64,000 nt of DNA from Symbiodinium sp. CCMP2592 (Eukaryota; Sar; Dinophyceae; Suessiales; Symbiodiniaceae): the NCBI GenBank assembly GCA_905221615.1, contig CAJNDT010006025.1:626078-690077 (forward strand), written 5' to 3'. This document shows positions 13,920 to 27,200 of this stretch, one piece after another. The notes under the pieces were generated by a model. That model searched no databases. It was given only the letters and a program-made list of their open reading frames with translations, and was not told the DNA's origin. The translations under genes and the position numbers were made by a program. Position 1 is the first letter of the stretch, and each line of letters starts with the position of its first letter.

Positions 13920-14965
13920 GCTTGCCCCGTTATAATAACTTAAATAACCTCTTGCTATGAAACTTTGGAATACCCTCACCACATCGCTCAATCATTCTGA
14001 TAGAACCCTGACAACACCCTGAAGAAACCGTGTGAAGCCCTACAAAACCCTATAAACTACCATTAGAACCGTACAAAACCTGTGTTGCGGCAGTGGCACC
14101 TGAAGCTCATGCAGAACCCTGAACTGCTGGAAATAGTACTCCCTGAAGCCCCTGTATACTGTAGTCTAGGATTCCCGATTCTTGTTATAATCGCGAAGGC
14201 CCCAAGCCCAAACCCCATTCAAAACCCGTAAAAGACTCTCGTTTAAGATCCCTATATAGAGCCCCCTGTGAGCTCCTCGAACAAAGCAAGCCCACTTAAA
14301 GCAGGAACCCTTCAAGTAACCCGTATCATCAACCCTGCCTAGCAACCTGAAAGGAACTTTCAAGGAACCTATAGGAACCACAACCCGCATAGGCATTATA
14401 CTACAATTATATGAAGGAAACCCCAAAACATATTGAAGTTATTTCGGCCCTACATTATATCCTTGTAATAGCCCTTATGGGCCCCGCTAACGGACCCCTA
14501 GACTAACAGTGCTTGTAATAATTTAGGCCGTATATTATCCTTGAAAGAGGCCGTAATGGAACACTTAAAGGAACACCTGGAAGACGCAGAGAGAGACCCG
14601 GGGCTCCCCGCGCTCGGAGGACGGCCGTTGCCATGGGGCCTGCGCGAGCGAGCTGAAGTTGTTCCATGTGCATTGAGACCCGACTCATATATCTACATCT
14701 ACATGTTTCCTTGCATTGTACTATAGGTTACAAGCCAATGAAACATATAATATACATATACATATATACACATATATACACATACATGCTCAAAATATGC
14801 ATGTATTCACATACGTAGGCACATTATTCGTCGTACACATCTTTTGCTTATGGATCCGGCCTAAGGGTCTCAATCTAGGGTTTAGGGATGGGTAGATCCA
14901 GGGAAAGGCACCCGCACAGCAACCCCTATTGCCTTGTTCGAACCCCCTTAAGAAACAGAGCCCTT

Positions 14966-15060
14966 GACTTACCTTGGGTTAGTAGAGAATGGAAGAATGG
15001 GGTACAATTATAGCCACTATTACTACCATTCTTCCATTCCCTACTCCCCAAAGGTAAGTT
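14966..15060. repeat. MITE-like element, family D
   Basis: Inverted arms of 35 bp, about 85 to 90 percent complementary, run 14,966-15,000 and 15,026-15,060. They begin GACTTACCTTGGG and end TCCCCAAAGGTAAGTT, around a 25-bp loop. One copy is seen in the window. Confidence 0.75.
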
Positions 15061-17492
15061 GAAGGAAGCCAGGCGCACCGAGATCAGCGAGGCCAAAGCT
15101 TCCGTGCGGCGGCACGATGCCTCGAGCAGCCGTTGGAGCGTTTCTTCAGGGTTCCTTTTAAGGGCTTCAGGGTACTACCCGGGTGACTGCAAGCGTTACA
15201 AACATGACGAATATGACTTTTAAGGGATCACACAAGGATTTTGGGTTTAACGTTCCGTCAAAGGCTACTTCAGGCTTACTACGCGGGCGACTACAAGCGT
15301 CACTTCAAGCATGACTGGGACCGTTACTATAATGGTTTAGAGGTTGAGGCCGATAGCGTTTACGCATTTAGGGTTAAGGGCCCTGTAAACAGCTTTAGAG
15401 TCTTTGAGGTTTGACGGTTTTCATGCTTCAAGACGTCTGGGTTGACCGGATGCACGGATGTTTGGGGCTCAGGCTGGACTTGAAACCTCAAAGCTTCACA
15501 TGCAACGGCAAAACCGAGAAAACATCTTCTGCGGGTCCAAGCGGCCATTAAAGCTGGAAGTCTTGGTGTCGTCGACGGAGGGAAAGTATATCGTCCTTCG
15601 TTTCCGACAGCTGTGCTCGGAAACAAAGCGCATGCTGGAATTTAACTAAGCTCCAGATCCGAAACTGCAAAGACCCTAAAATACCCTCGACCCATGCCCT
15701 AAAACACTAAACTTGGACCGGAAACCTTTCAAGTGACCGTTATAGCAACCTTTCCTGTATGCCTTCCGGTATCCCGTCTAGTACCAGTAACCCCTAAATG
15801 GGCAGACCAAGATTCAGTGCATCTCCACTGAACTTGATGGTGTCTCCACGGTACGCATTGATAAGGTCTATCAGCGGTGTAAAGAAGGCCTCAGCCGCAC
15901 GAGCTCGATGAGGCTTTCGCAGGGTTGATATAAGAGCTACCACAAGGCCTACTTTACGGCTTGTGAGCTCAGGGTTGAGCGTCCAAGGTTTTCAGTTTTA
16001 GCTGTTTAGGGCCTTTGGGGTTCAGGGTCCGGGGTCTAGGGTTTAGGGTGTTTAGGGCTTAGGGAGTAGCTGAGTGGGCTTCAGGGTTTCATGTTTTTGC
16101 TAGAGCCACGCGCGCGACGCTTGGCGTACTTGTAATGGGGTCCTAAGGCGGTGTGGTCTGGTTAGTTGAACTCTTCCGGATAAAACTGTTTACATTACCT
16201 CCAACCAGGGGTTTCATGTTTACTTTCGGGATTGGGGTTCCTGCTGGGAGAGCATACCCTGCACCCGATTTGTCTAAACCCAAAACCACTTGTCTAAACT
16301 CCAAGCGCAGAACCAGCCTTCCAACCCATCATCGTCATCATCATCACCATGGCAATAGTCATCAGCAGTCATATGCCGAGTCGGGGTGACAGATAGACTT
16401 ATAGCTACCGGAACCTAAAACTCCAAAAACCTAAACCTCTATGGTCGTAGTCAAATTCACACCTCCACGTTCGGTGCTCTTTGAGGCCCGAGCTGTCAGG
16501 CACTGAGATAGCAACTCGGCACCTAAGCTCGAAAGGCAAACGGCTTCATCAAGTTTTGGTTGTAGAATCTTAGGGTTTCCAAACCCTAAACCCTAACCTT
16601 AACTGGGGATGCTTGATGGGTGCTCTGGACATGGCAGTAAAGAATGCGGCAAGTCCGCTGGAAGCCCTGAAGGACCCCAGCTCTACGGCTTCGGGCGTAG
16701 AAACAGGAAGCTTCTCCCGCGCAGGGCCGCAGACTTTATTGACAAACTTGTCTACGACTTCACAAACAGCCCGCAAACATCGCAAAGGCTTTGGCGGACC
16801 CCTTTTTAGAAACGATGACAGACGTCTGGTGCAAAGAGTTGCCCGGGTCCGTTTCTGCCATGTTGTGCGGTGTAGAGCTGAGCATCCCGCCGTTGCTCTT
16901 CTTCGCTAACTTCTCAGTGAGGGCTGTGAAGCCACTGGCATCAGAAAAAACGACACCTCAGCTCCCAGAGTTCGGGTGTCAGAAGACCGGAGACTGCCCG
17001 CATCAAGAAGCGCCTCCAGACCCCTTGTGGATCACAATCTGCTTCTCGTCGAGGTTCCCTTCAAAGAAGGCCTCTCGGGAAGATCAGTGGCTACTTGAAA
17101 TATGCCTTGCCTGCTGAGCATCATTATCAATGTCATGGATGTTCAGTGGGTTCATAATTATCTAGATGCCTACCTGTTGATATTTCAATCTACTATGGCT
17201 TAGACTGTGTACTGCTCAGTATTCGAAAATATGATCTTTAACAACAGATTCTGAGAAACTTAGAATGGTGGTCGCCAAGAATACTTGACCCCCATATGGC
17301 CCATAATTATGATGTAATACAACCGGTCTGAATGGCATTCCCATGTATCAACAATACTAAGCCTGCACCCCACAGCCCTAAACCCTAAACCTAAACCAAA
17401 ACCGTAGCCATACAACACTAAACCCCAGACCCTAACCCTGAACTTCAGACCCTGAACCCGAAGCCCTAAACCCGCTGTCCAACATTGTAACA

Positions 17493-17594
17493 TAGCGGTC
17501 TTAATGATTAGAATAGGGTCTTGAGGTCATTATACTATACTTATAACAACGAACTCCCAAAATAATATTGATTGTTATTCAGGCCCCTACATTA
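17493..17594. repeat. MITE-like inverted repeat, family A copy
   Basis: This copy carries GATTAGAATAGGGTCTTGAG, CATTATACTATACTTATAA and a right end TTCAGGCCCCTACATTA, as in the other family A copies. Confidence 0.7.
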
Positions 17595-18423
17595 TATCCC
17601 TATACTAGCCCTTATAGTAGCCCTTTGTAGACCCCTCTAAAGGAACCCCATTCCAAGTTTGGGCCCCTACATTGACAGACCCAACCCGGCCCTTCTCTTC
17701 CGGAGGTCCCGCTTCCGAGGCCTTGCCTGCTGTAGGATGAAGGGCACAAAGGCCAGGGCTCCGTTCAGCGTCTGGGTGTTCTGATCCTGCAGAGGGGCGT
17801 AGGCTTTAGGGTGGGGTTTGGGGTGAATGGCAACTGGCGAACAGAGCTGTGAAGACCTCGCTTCCTGACACGGCTGCACTGATCGGAACACTAGGGCCAT
17901 TGCGTTCAACCAGTTTTTGACACTGTCATCGAGCTTGTCAAGTGTGACGTTCGCGAGCCTTGGCATCGGGCTGCCAGGTTCAACAGCTTCCAAGCTTCAG
18001 AATAGCGTCTGATCCACTTCGTGGTGTTGTCATGGTTAGCAGTTGGCTGCAACACGGCATGCTCTTCGTCCCGTCTTGCTTGCAGCTGGCATTGTCTTGT
18101 TTGTGGTGTGTTTAATGATAGCTGCTAGAAGAAGAAGAAGTCTTCCTGAATGGTACGCACTGGTAGCTCACTGTCTTTTTTTTCCAAGACTTGCTCCTGC
18201 CGCTATTATTGTTCAAGCCCAGACCTCTGCTGAAGACAAGAACTTTAGTTGTTCAAAGACGTTGGGGTCATCACATTGTTGGTGTTCTTCGGGAAACCAT
18301 TGGGAAGTACTACTGCCGGTGATCATGATAGTGATGCAGATGCAGTGTCAAGCACTAGTGCGAACATATAATAACTAGCAGCCGCGGCAGTAGCAGGCAG
18401 CAGTCGCAGTCACTTGAGCGGAG

Positions 18424-18424
18424 C

Positions 18425-18498
<74 letters not shown>

Positions 18499-18554
18499 AA
18501 GTAGAAGTAGTAGTAGTGATTGTTGTAATAGTAGCAGTGGAAGTAGTAGGACTG

Positions 18555-18617
<63 letters not shown>

Positions 18618-18629
18618 CTAGTAGTACTC

Positions 18630-18663
<34 letters not shown>

Positions 18664-18740
18664 CAGCAGTAGTAGTAGTAGTAGTCGTAAGAATAACCAG
18701 TGCTAATAATAGTAGTAGTAGTAATAATAAACAGTGGTAA

Positions 18741-18826
<86 letters not shown>

Positions 18827-18849
18827 ATAAACAGTGGCAATAATAGTAC

Positions 18850-18902
<53 letters not shown>

Positions 18903-18965
18903 ATAGACAGTAGTAATAGTAGTAGTAGCAGTAGTAGTAGTAGTAGTAATACACAGTAGTAATAG

Positions 18966-19002
<37 letters not shown>

Positions 19003-19029
19003 GATAGTAGCAGTAATAAACAGTAGTAA

Positions 19030-19081
<52 letters not shown>

Positions 19082-19142
19082 CGTCGTCGTCGTCGTCGTC
19101 GTCGCAGTCATAGTCGTCGTCAGCGTAGTCGTAATCGTAGTC
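18424..19142. repeat. large AGT trinucleotide array
   Basis: About 0.7 kb of AGT/GTA repeats is interrupted by CAGTAATAATAG-type variants and by TCG runs near 18,974 and 19,081. Every frame through it is open for long distances and would encode homopolymers (Val, Ser or Thr/Tyr), so the long frames here are repeat artefacts and not genes. Confidence 0.95.
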
Positions 19143-22100
19143 ATGGTTGTCATGTTTGGGCACTGGCCAACAAAACGCAGATTGCATGTGCCCACGTCAG
19201 GAGCACCAGAAATACAGTCCGAGGAAGCCGCGTTTCGTTTTGCATGATCGCCTCGTCTGCTATTTGGCCTGACATGATGCACGACCAACATCCTAACTCA
19301 TCCTATGCAGGCGTGTTCAGAGAGTCTCGCAGACGGACGCTGCAGCTAAATTCGTCTCTGCACCCGGGCAAGTGCAAGGCCAAAGGATTGGGCCTGGTAA
19401 GGCATCGTCTGCTGACATCCCGGCACCTGCAGCAAAGGGGCATCTCTGCGGTTCCAGTGGCTCAACCGAGGCGAGGAACGAGCTGAAGCGCCAAGAGAAG
19501 AGAAAAAAAAACAGGCAAGATGGCTGAGATTGCGAATCATCGCGGCATTAGCCCGCAGCAACCGCGACGTTGACAGACGCTCCACTACTGCGAGACTATG
19601 AAAGAAGGACCACTCTGTACTAGAGTTTGTCGACCACGCCGGGTATCACTGACACTATGCCGCCTGCAGCAAAAACAGATCTGATAGCACCTCAGTGATT
19701 AGCATCACAGAAAAGACTTGCTGCAACCAAAGTACCAGCACAACTTACAATGCTTCATAGTGGTTCACTCGGGAATCATATCCGGCGTCAGCAAGATGAT
19801 AAAAATTGAAGCCCTGTACTGGTAAGTTAGAACGAAGGACATATGGCATGTGGGAATCTCGATATGGACCTCGGTGAGGAAAAGCCACGGCAGGAACATG
19901 TCAAGCGGCGATCTCACAGCACAGCGGCCTTCTGGTTCTTGTCTCGCCTAAACTGCCTAATTCCTAAAGGCTCTAAAGCCCGAAAGCTTCCCCGAGGCCG
20001 AAACCCGCAAGCTGAAATCCCTTCAACAGAACCGCCACGATCCTGAAGCCCGGAAGCCCTAAGAACCCTAAACACCATCTCGGGCCAACGAGGTGCGGCC
20101 TGTGTAGAAGGACAATGGAGGGGTCTTCGGCCTGGCTTCAATCAAGAGAAGCCCTGGTTTGCGGCGGAGGCTTCAGGGCTGAGGGTTTAAGGCAGTGTTG
20201 CTGTAAAAGGGCAATGGCGCTTTCTCCGCGCGCCCGGTCCAAAACCCAACCCTCTAGGGTTCAGGGCTTAAGGTTCGAGGGCTTAGACTTTGGGTTTACG
20301 GCCTTGGCTTGCAACTTTGGCTCTTGGGGTCTTGGCCTTCGGGTGCACGGCTGCAAACCCTAGAGTCTGAGGTCTAAACTCCAAGTCCAGATTCTGACGC
20401 CATTATAGTGGCCTGAATTTTCTGCCGAGTACAGACATCCAAAAAAGCTAGTTCAACCCCTGAAAAACGCTTGCATTCAAGCAGTAAGCCCTCCCTAAAG
20501 CCACGTTATAAAAGAAGCCTGGATGCTTAGGCCAGGGTTGTGGCGTCTATACTAGAACTATATTCGGCACCCCGCAAGGAACAATTTTGCTCATTATTCC
20601 GACCCTCATCACCAGTCTTCAACAGCATCAGTGCAATAATGGCAATGATCCAGTACTCACTCATAGTGAAAACAAGGATCGTCTCCGTCATCATCACTGC
20701 TGCCGTGTTTGTCGGGCACTTTGTCTTGAGGCTCAGGCTCGGTTGAAGGTGGCAAAGGTCTGACTGAAATGGGCCTGACAGATTCGATCGGACTGCGGCG
20801 GAAGTCCTAAGCTTAGTGGCCTGGTCCCTAAACCCGAGACCCCGTACCTGAAACACTTGAGGGCTCGACACCCTACGCCTGAACCACCAACGTCCCAGGG
20901 CCATGAAGATGTCTGAAGAGTTTTATACGGAGTGCAAGCAGGGCCCAGGATGCCACCATGCGGAAAGCTCACGAGCTGGAATCTTTTCAAATTCCCACCA
21001 CGGCTTCACCACTTGCTACCGCACGGGTTGGGTTTCGCGATCTGGGTGTAGGGTTTATGGTCTTACTGGGTAGGGTTTAACAGGCAGCTGTTGCTGAACG
21101 GAGTTCAGAGTTTAGGACAGGATTTTGGACTTAGCAGCTCTGATAGTTATAAGCAAAAGTTAAGTGATGCTAGCCTTGCCGTATTGGCATATGTTATCGG
21201 TATTGCTGCCTTGGTTCTTCGGAACATTAGCCGGATTATCTAGCATGGTTGATATATGGCAGGAGTCCTACGAGAAGTCATATAAGGACTGTAGCATGGC
21301 CGAAGGCACGAGTGTTACTATTCATGAGTATTCCAGCGATGATTGCACTATGGTCATCATAGTGAGCACAGGCAGTCCTGCTAATGCTGTCATGTTTTTG
21401 ACTATTGCTGCTTCTACTGCGACAATCATGACATCGATGGCAACAGAAAAAGAAAAAAAAACAATATTAAGAACGGAAGCCAAAAACTGCCTGATAGCGG
21501 AGCTGGAAGAAGCAGCCGTGGTTTGCCACCGCTGGCGAGGCTGCCCCTCCCCACCTCCACGCGGAGGGTGGAAGAAACGAATGGACCCTCTTTATCTAAA
21601 ACCCTAAACAGTCGGATCCGTAGGAAAAGGACTCCGAAAGAAGTGAGTCATAATTTTTAGAGGCTCCCCGAAGGTGTTTGGGGTTGGAGTTCGAAATGCT
21701 TGAAGGGCCTAGGGCTCAACAAGCTCTTGAGTTTGAACCTTATCGTTGGGATGCTTTAGATTTCTCGTATCGCATTCGGCACTGTAGTGCTGGGAGTTCA
21801 GGTTTCCGGACACTTACGTACTTGCTGCCCACCTACCTCAGAAATCTTAAGGTCCCTCCCCATACACAAGGGTATGACGTTGTCCAAGTAAGAGCTCCGA
21901 ACTTCGGGGGCCCTGGGCCCAGGGCCTAGTCTCAGGATCCTTGAGGACTGCGCCTTGTCGAGAGGACAATGTGGAAATGCCTCGGAACGCATCTTTTTGC
22001 GAGGCTTGGGCTACCTGTAGGGCCCGAGAAGTCAGGCTTATGGCGCAGGATTTGGGGGGTTAGGGCTCTGGGCTTGGTGACGCAAGTGCAACGAAAATGG

Positions 22101-22170
22101 ATGCAGGCAAGCTGCAGCTTTGGCAAGTGTCAGGGTCAGTCTACAGCACAGCCACCATTCTGCTTGAGCC

Positions 22171-22410
22171 CGAGCAGAAATTGCAGAACATATGGGTCCG
22201 TGAAATAAGCCCCAACATAGTACCGCCTCTAACAATGCTGATCTGACTAGCCTTCCTCAAAAACACCCCAAATATACACTCACTCACGAACGAGCAGGAA
22301 TTGCAGAACATATGGGCCCGTGAAACAAGCCCCAACATAGTACCGTCTCTAACAATGCTGCTCTGACTGGCCTTCTCAAAAAGCCCCCCAAATATGCACT
22401 CACTCACGAA
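22171..22410. repeat. two-copy tandem repeat of 120 bp
   Basis: Unit 1 (22,171-22,290) and unit 2 (22,291-22,410) each begin CGAGCAG and end CACTCACTCACGAA, with roughly ten differences. The duplication is local. Confidence 0.85.
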
Positions 22411-24152
22411 AGCCCTGACATAAGCCGTACATCATGCAACGACCCCTTTAAGGTGTGTCAAATTTCGAGGAACCCACACCGAACGTGGATGAAAGCGAGG
22501 TCTCGGGCCAAGGAAGGCCCTATACCTTCCTACGAGTCTGCCAATCCTACAGCATTGGGTTAGGGCCATATAAGGGGGCAAGGCTTTATGGCTTTGGATT
22601 CAGGAGCAGGGCTTAGGCGCTTTAGGGCTGAGGGTCTTCGGGTTTAGTGCCTTGGGGCTACAGGATAGGCGGGTTTAGGGTTGTAGGGCTTAGGGTTTGT
22701 TTGGGTTTAGGGTTGATTTTTTCAAAGGTTCAGAACTGAGACGGGCAAATCAATCATCACATCCCACCAGGTGCTATAGCATCTAGAAATGCTACAACCC
22801 AAAACCCAGGTGTATCTCTACAGCAGCTAAACCCTTCCAAATCAAACTCGCAAGAACTCGGCACGCTCCGGCGAGGTCAATGGCACTGCCCAGAACCTGC
22901 TTGCGATTCAGAGCTGGCGTGAACTAGCTTCCTGCTTTATCTGGCCTTTTGAGGCAAGGGTGTAAGTTTCTTAAGGCTTGGGCACCAACCCGAGAAGGGT
23001 TTAGGGTTTAGGGGTTTAGGGTTCCGAAACCCCCACTAGCCCTAGCCAGGGGGCCTCTGCATCTGCCAGCCCGGCTTTCGACCGCTGGAGTACGGAGACC
23101 AGCTCCCGCTCAAATCTCGGATGGATCCACTGGCAATATGCAGGCTCGGGGCTCAAAAGGCATTGCCGGGTAGCCTCACAGAAGAATCTAGCAAGCACAT
23201 GGACGAGCCGACTATGCCTTGCAATCCGGACCTGATGCTCGGCCAAGATTAACTCTGGAAAGGCAAGTACCCCAGAGATCCGGGAGAAAGCAGAACACAA
23301 ACCCATCTTTCGCATCTCTCGGCCGGCGGCTGCTCTAGAATCGCATCGTTGCCGGCCTGCAGAATGTGGGGCTTCGAGCGGCTGGGGCTTCATAAGCGCT
23401 TTGCAGGGTTTCAAACGGCGCGGGATTAGGGCTTAGGGACCACAGCTTTAGGGCTGGGGCTTCGGTTCAAAGTTTAAGGTTTGATGGGCCTCGGCTTTCC
23501 CCGCTTAGTTTCTAGAGTCTAGAGAGGCTTTAAAGCGGCGAGGACTTCATTGAGAACTTTCGACAGTGGTTTCGGGCTGGAGGAGCCGCGTCCCGGTTCT
23601 CGTGCATCAATGGTAGCATTCCGCAGCTCCGATGCTTTCTCCCGCAGTTTTGTGGCCGTAGATGGTCACACTGGCGTGTTGTCATGCTGCTGCAACAAGT
23701 TTACACGTCAGCCTGTTGTTTGATTTATGCAAGGACTTTATTGGAATCGCGCATGCTGACACGAAGCTCCAGTCCAACATCGTCCACATTTCGGTTTGCG
23801 CACATGGAGAGGAGTTTGTAGTCTGAAAAGTTGCCATGATTCCCACCTGTGTTTGTGATTTTGTGTCTCTGCATTCACCGCATCTCGTCAGCTTCACAAT
23901 CCTCGAACGAACCCCCAAACCCTAAACTTGAACCCTAAGCCCAACTAGATCATGGAAACGATTCGGCATCATACCACCTGAATGTTGCAAAAGCACTATC
24001 AAAAACCTTTCCAAAGATCTGCTAGAACCCAGCGGAACCCCCATAAAAAATCCTTCACCCTGTTCCGTTCCCGCCGAACCTCTCCCTCCTCGAATGCCGT
24101 GTCGCTCCAGTCCCGCTTCATTAGGGCGGCCCGATCTGCCTTCGACTGTCAT

Positions 24153-24254
24153 GTAGGGGCCGTAATAATTAGAACAGGCTTTGGGGTTCTGGTGCACTTT
24201 CATTGTAATAAGGAACCCCAAAGTCCTATTCCAATTATTCAGGCCTCTGCGTTA
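24153..24254. repeat. MITE-like inverted repeat, family A copy
   Basis: The left end GTAGGGGCCGTAATAATTAG is complementary to the right end CCAATTATTCAGGCCTCTGC. The middle carries TTGGGGTT and AACCCCAAAG as a second complementary pair. Confidence 0.7.
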
Positions 24255-27200
24255 GGAGTCTCGGAATTGCTTGGTTTGGGGATTACAAGGCATGGGACAT
24301 TCTTTGTCTAGCGCTTCCCAGAGGGCACGAGTTTCAAGCTTCTTCTCAAGCTTATACAACTACCAAAAACCCTCCAAAACTCTACATCCTAGGTCTCAAA
24401 ACTTCATCCGAAACCCAAGAACCCTTCCAACCCCTCCTTGGCCTTCCAGCTCCCACTCCCTAAACCCTAAACCCAAAGACAGGCTGCCTCGCCTGCTCCT
24501 GGCGGAAGGTTTCCAGCACGCCCTCCATCGCCTCCACGGCCTCCCGAGACCAGGGCTGAGGGATCCTCTTGGGGGGGATACTTTTGAAGTGTGGCTCGGG
24601 CTAGGATTTATGACATGAGGGTCTAGGGTTCGGGATTTAGGGTTTAGTTTTCAGGGTTTTGGGTTTGGGGCCTCCTGGAAGGGATTCTGGGCCCCTCGAA
24701 GGATTCGTGGCGGGTTTGCGGAGGATATATGACAGGTCTGGCGGGAGTTCTTGATAGGGTAGTGCAGGTCTTACAACGGTTTCATGCGCAGTGTGCTTAG
24801 AGTTTCGCCTTTTGGGGTTGAGGGCTGCAGGGCAGCTGGAGGCCCTGGGAGAGCAGGGCTTCATGGTCCAGGGCTTTGAAAGGGTTGCTCCAGGGGCCTG
24901 GAAGATAAACGGAGCAGTTTTCAACCACCCGGCTTGCATGATTCTTTGTGGACGTATCGTGCTCTGGGTTTTCAAAGTAAAGGTTCTGGAAAGCGTTTTC
25001 AGGGACCTCCTGCGCAGCAGACCCGAACAGCCTTCGCTTGATTTGGGAGCCATGGACATTCTCTAAACTACAACTCTGAACTCCACACACCGACGACGAA
25101 ACCGTCAAGTTCAACGCTCAACAATAAATCGAGTAGCCGTTGTGCGGCTAGTATCACCACTGGGACATGCAGCACGCACCAGGCGGCACGCAGAAGACCA
25201 ATCACGACCGCAGGAGTCACGTCAATCCCAGCTCATGGAATGAGACTTACGACTGTAAAATTACACATCGTAACGGCTCCAAGAGGAAGCCAGGCCAACG
25301 ACAACAACAACAAGAGCGTCATGTAACATGTAGAAGTAACTGGACCACAGTCGTCATCACGGGTTGTAAATACTGTAGAAACGACGCACTAGCAACCGGA
25401 GACCATGATAGAAGCAATCATGACTACCCCCCTCTCGAAACGCCTTAGGCAGCAAACTCTACACCCAAGGCTGAAGCCCCAAATTGTAAAGCCTTGTACA
25501 CGAGAAAGAAAGGAACCCAAAACAAGCAACCCTTTACAAAATAAAAACATGAGAAGACAACCTTCTGACTCGACTTAATTTACAATGAACATATGCATGT
25601 TGAAGCAAGCAGCCCCTACAAAAGCCCGCAAAACCCTGAAACACACCCCATAAAGACTCCTCAGACACCCCCTACAGAAGCCCTACTAAACCTTATAAAG
25701 ACCCTGAAAACGCCTCATGCACGATGCAAACCCTAGACCCCATCAATTGACCCCTACAATTGCAAAACCACCCAGCGAGCCAGCGCGGCCTTTTCGGGGG
25801 CCTCTCCGCGCAGTCGCTGAACCAGAGCGCCGAGCTGGGATGCTCAAGAGCCCAAGGACGCTTTAGGGCTTAGGGCTTAGGGTGTAGGGTTTTGGGTTCA
25901 GGGTTCGGGGCTTAGGGTTTACGGTGTAGAGGTTTAGGGTGTGGGATGCTTAAAAGCCCAAGAAGGGCTTCTAAAAATATCTAAGGCAGCCGGCATAAGA
26001 GCAAAAATCAGGATAGCTTCTGTACACTTTGCAAGGTTGCTTCTCGCTTCCGGGGTTGTTTCGGTGTTGCAAAGGTTTAAGAGTTGCTCAGCTATTTGGT
26101 TTTAGGTTTTCTTCAACTTGGTACAGTTATCAACTTGTGCGTGTCATCCTTGCGCAGGGGCCACGGTCTTAGGGTTTAGGACTTAGGGGCTTCGTGTCAA
26201 GGCCGGGGCGTTGAGCAAATACTGCTGTGCAATGTAACTGTAGATGTGCATGAGAAAACTAGTTGCAAACTAGTACTACACTACAGGCGTCTACACATGT
26301 ACGACGGTAGATGCGCATACAGCAACAGCAACTGTAGCACCACTGCGAGTAGTGGTAGTAGTAGTAGTAGTAGGACCTAGCAGAAGCAGCACTTGCTGTT
26401 GTCATTGTCGTCGTTGAGCGACAGCAAGCGCAGCAGAAGGAGCAGTTGCAGCGGTTTTAAGGCCCTAATTCCATGATGGTAGTATAGGAGGAGCCTCTAG
26501 GATTGTTCATGGCACCAACCTATCGGCACTATACCTTGAGTGTTTGTTGGCAGGCCGATGCCTCGTCTAAGTGAAGCGGCTGAAGAGCCGGAGCATGGGC
26601 CTGCCAAGGTGCTTGCAGGGTTCAGGGTTTAGGGTTTAGGGGTTTAGGGTCTAGGGAACAAAGACGATGTCCCCGACTAGCGCTTCCTACGCCGACTCGC
26701 ACTGCTTCTGCTGCTACAGCTGTTTCCCGCTGCTGCCACTGCTTCTACTGGTGTTTCTCTGCAGGAACAGACAGAATCGAAAGCTCCTCGGAGTGAGGAG
26801 TACCTGAAGCCCCGAAAACCTACATTTTTCGGTGTAAAGACAAGGACTAGAAGGTAGGTTTTTGGTGACCAAGGTCCTCCATCAGTTCCGGAAAGGCTCC
26901 TTCACAAGGACGTCGGAGCCCTTTGATACCTGGATGCCCCTCCAAAACCCCCACAAAAAACCCATGAAACTCCTTATGAAAACCCTTATAAAAAGCATGA
27001 GCCCTCAGCCCTGAACCCTGAAACCAATCTTTTAAAAGCAGCAGCCTAGGTACCTGGGCTGCTCGGAAGGGCTCCCCTCACTGAGGAGCCGGCCGAGAGC
27101 TGCCGCCGCTGCTCAAGCCCTGGCAATCATTGGGCCAGTAGGCTTTTCCGGGCTTCGGAGGTTCAGGGTTCAGGGCGTTTAGGGTTGAGGGTTTAGGGTT

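Larger units (their letters stand above)
8421..18420. other. gene-free region with MITE-like repeats
   Basis: No frame has a recognisable domain. The stretch contains scattered CCCTAAA islands (10,478-10,490, 10,716-10,760, 11,000-11,075, 16,025-16,060, 16,580-16,600, 17,375-17,470), several short inverted-repeat elements, and a diverged pair of possibly coding-derived repeats at 15,160-15,345. Confidence 0.55.

Noticed and set aside
14930-14945. GTTCGAACCCC as a tRNA B box
   Set aside because: No A box or cloverleaf can be drawn from the surrounding 80 bp.
18043-18378. 111-residue plus-strand frame with a possible membrane segment
   Set aside because: The start is a TTG, the hydrophobic stretch is short, and nothing around it supports a gene.
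18410-19291. Long open frames through the AGT array (up to 293 residues)
   Set aside because: They encode only homopolymeric Thr, Tyr, Leu, Val or Ser runs from a trinucleotide repeat and exist in several phases on both strands.
21164-21607. 147-residue plus-strand frame with some hydrophobic segments
   Set aside because: It begins at a non-ATG codon, matches no family and lies in repeat-rich DNA without supporting context.
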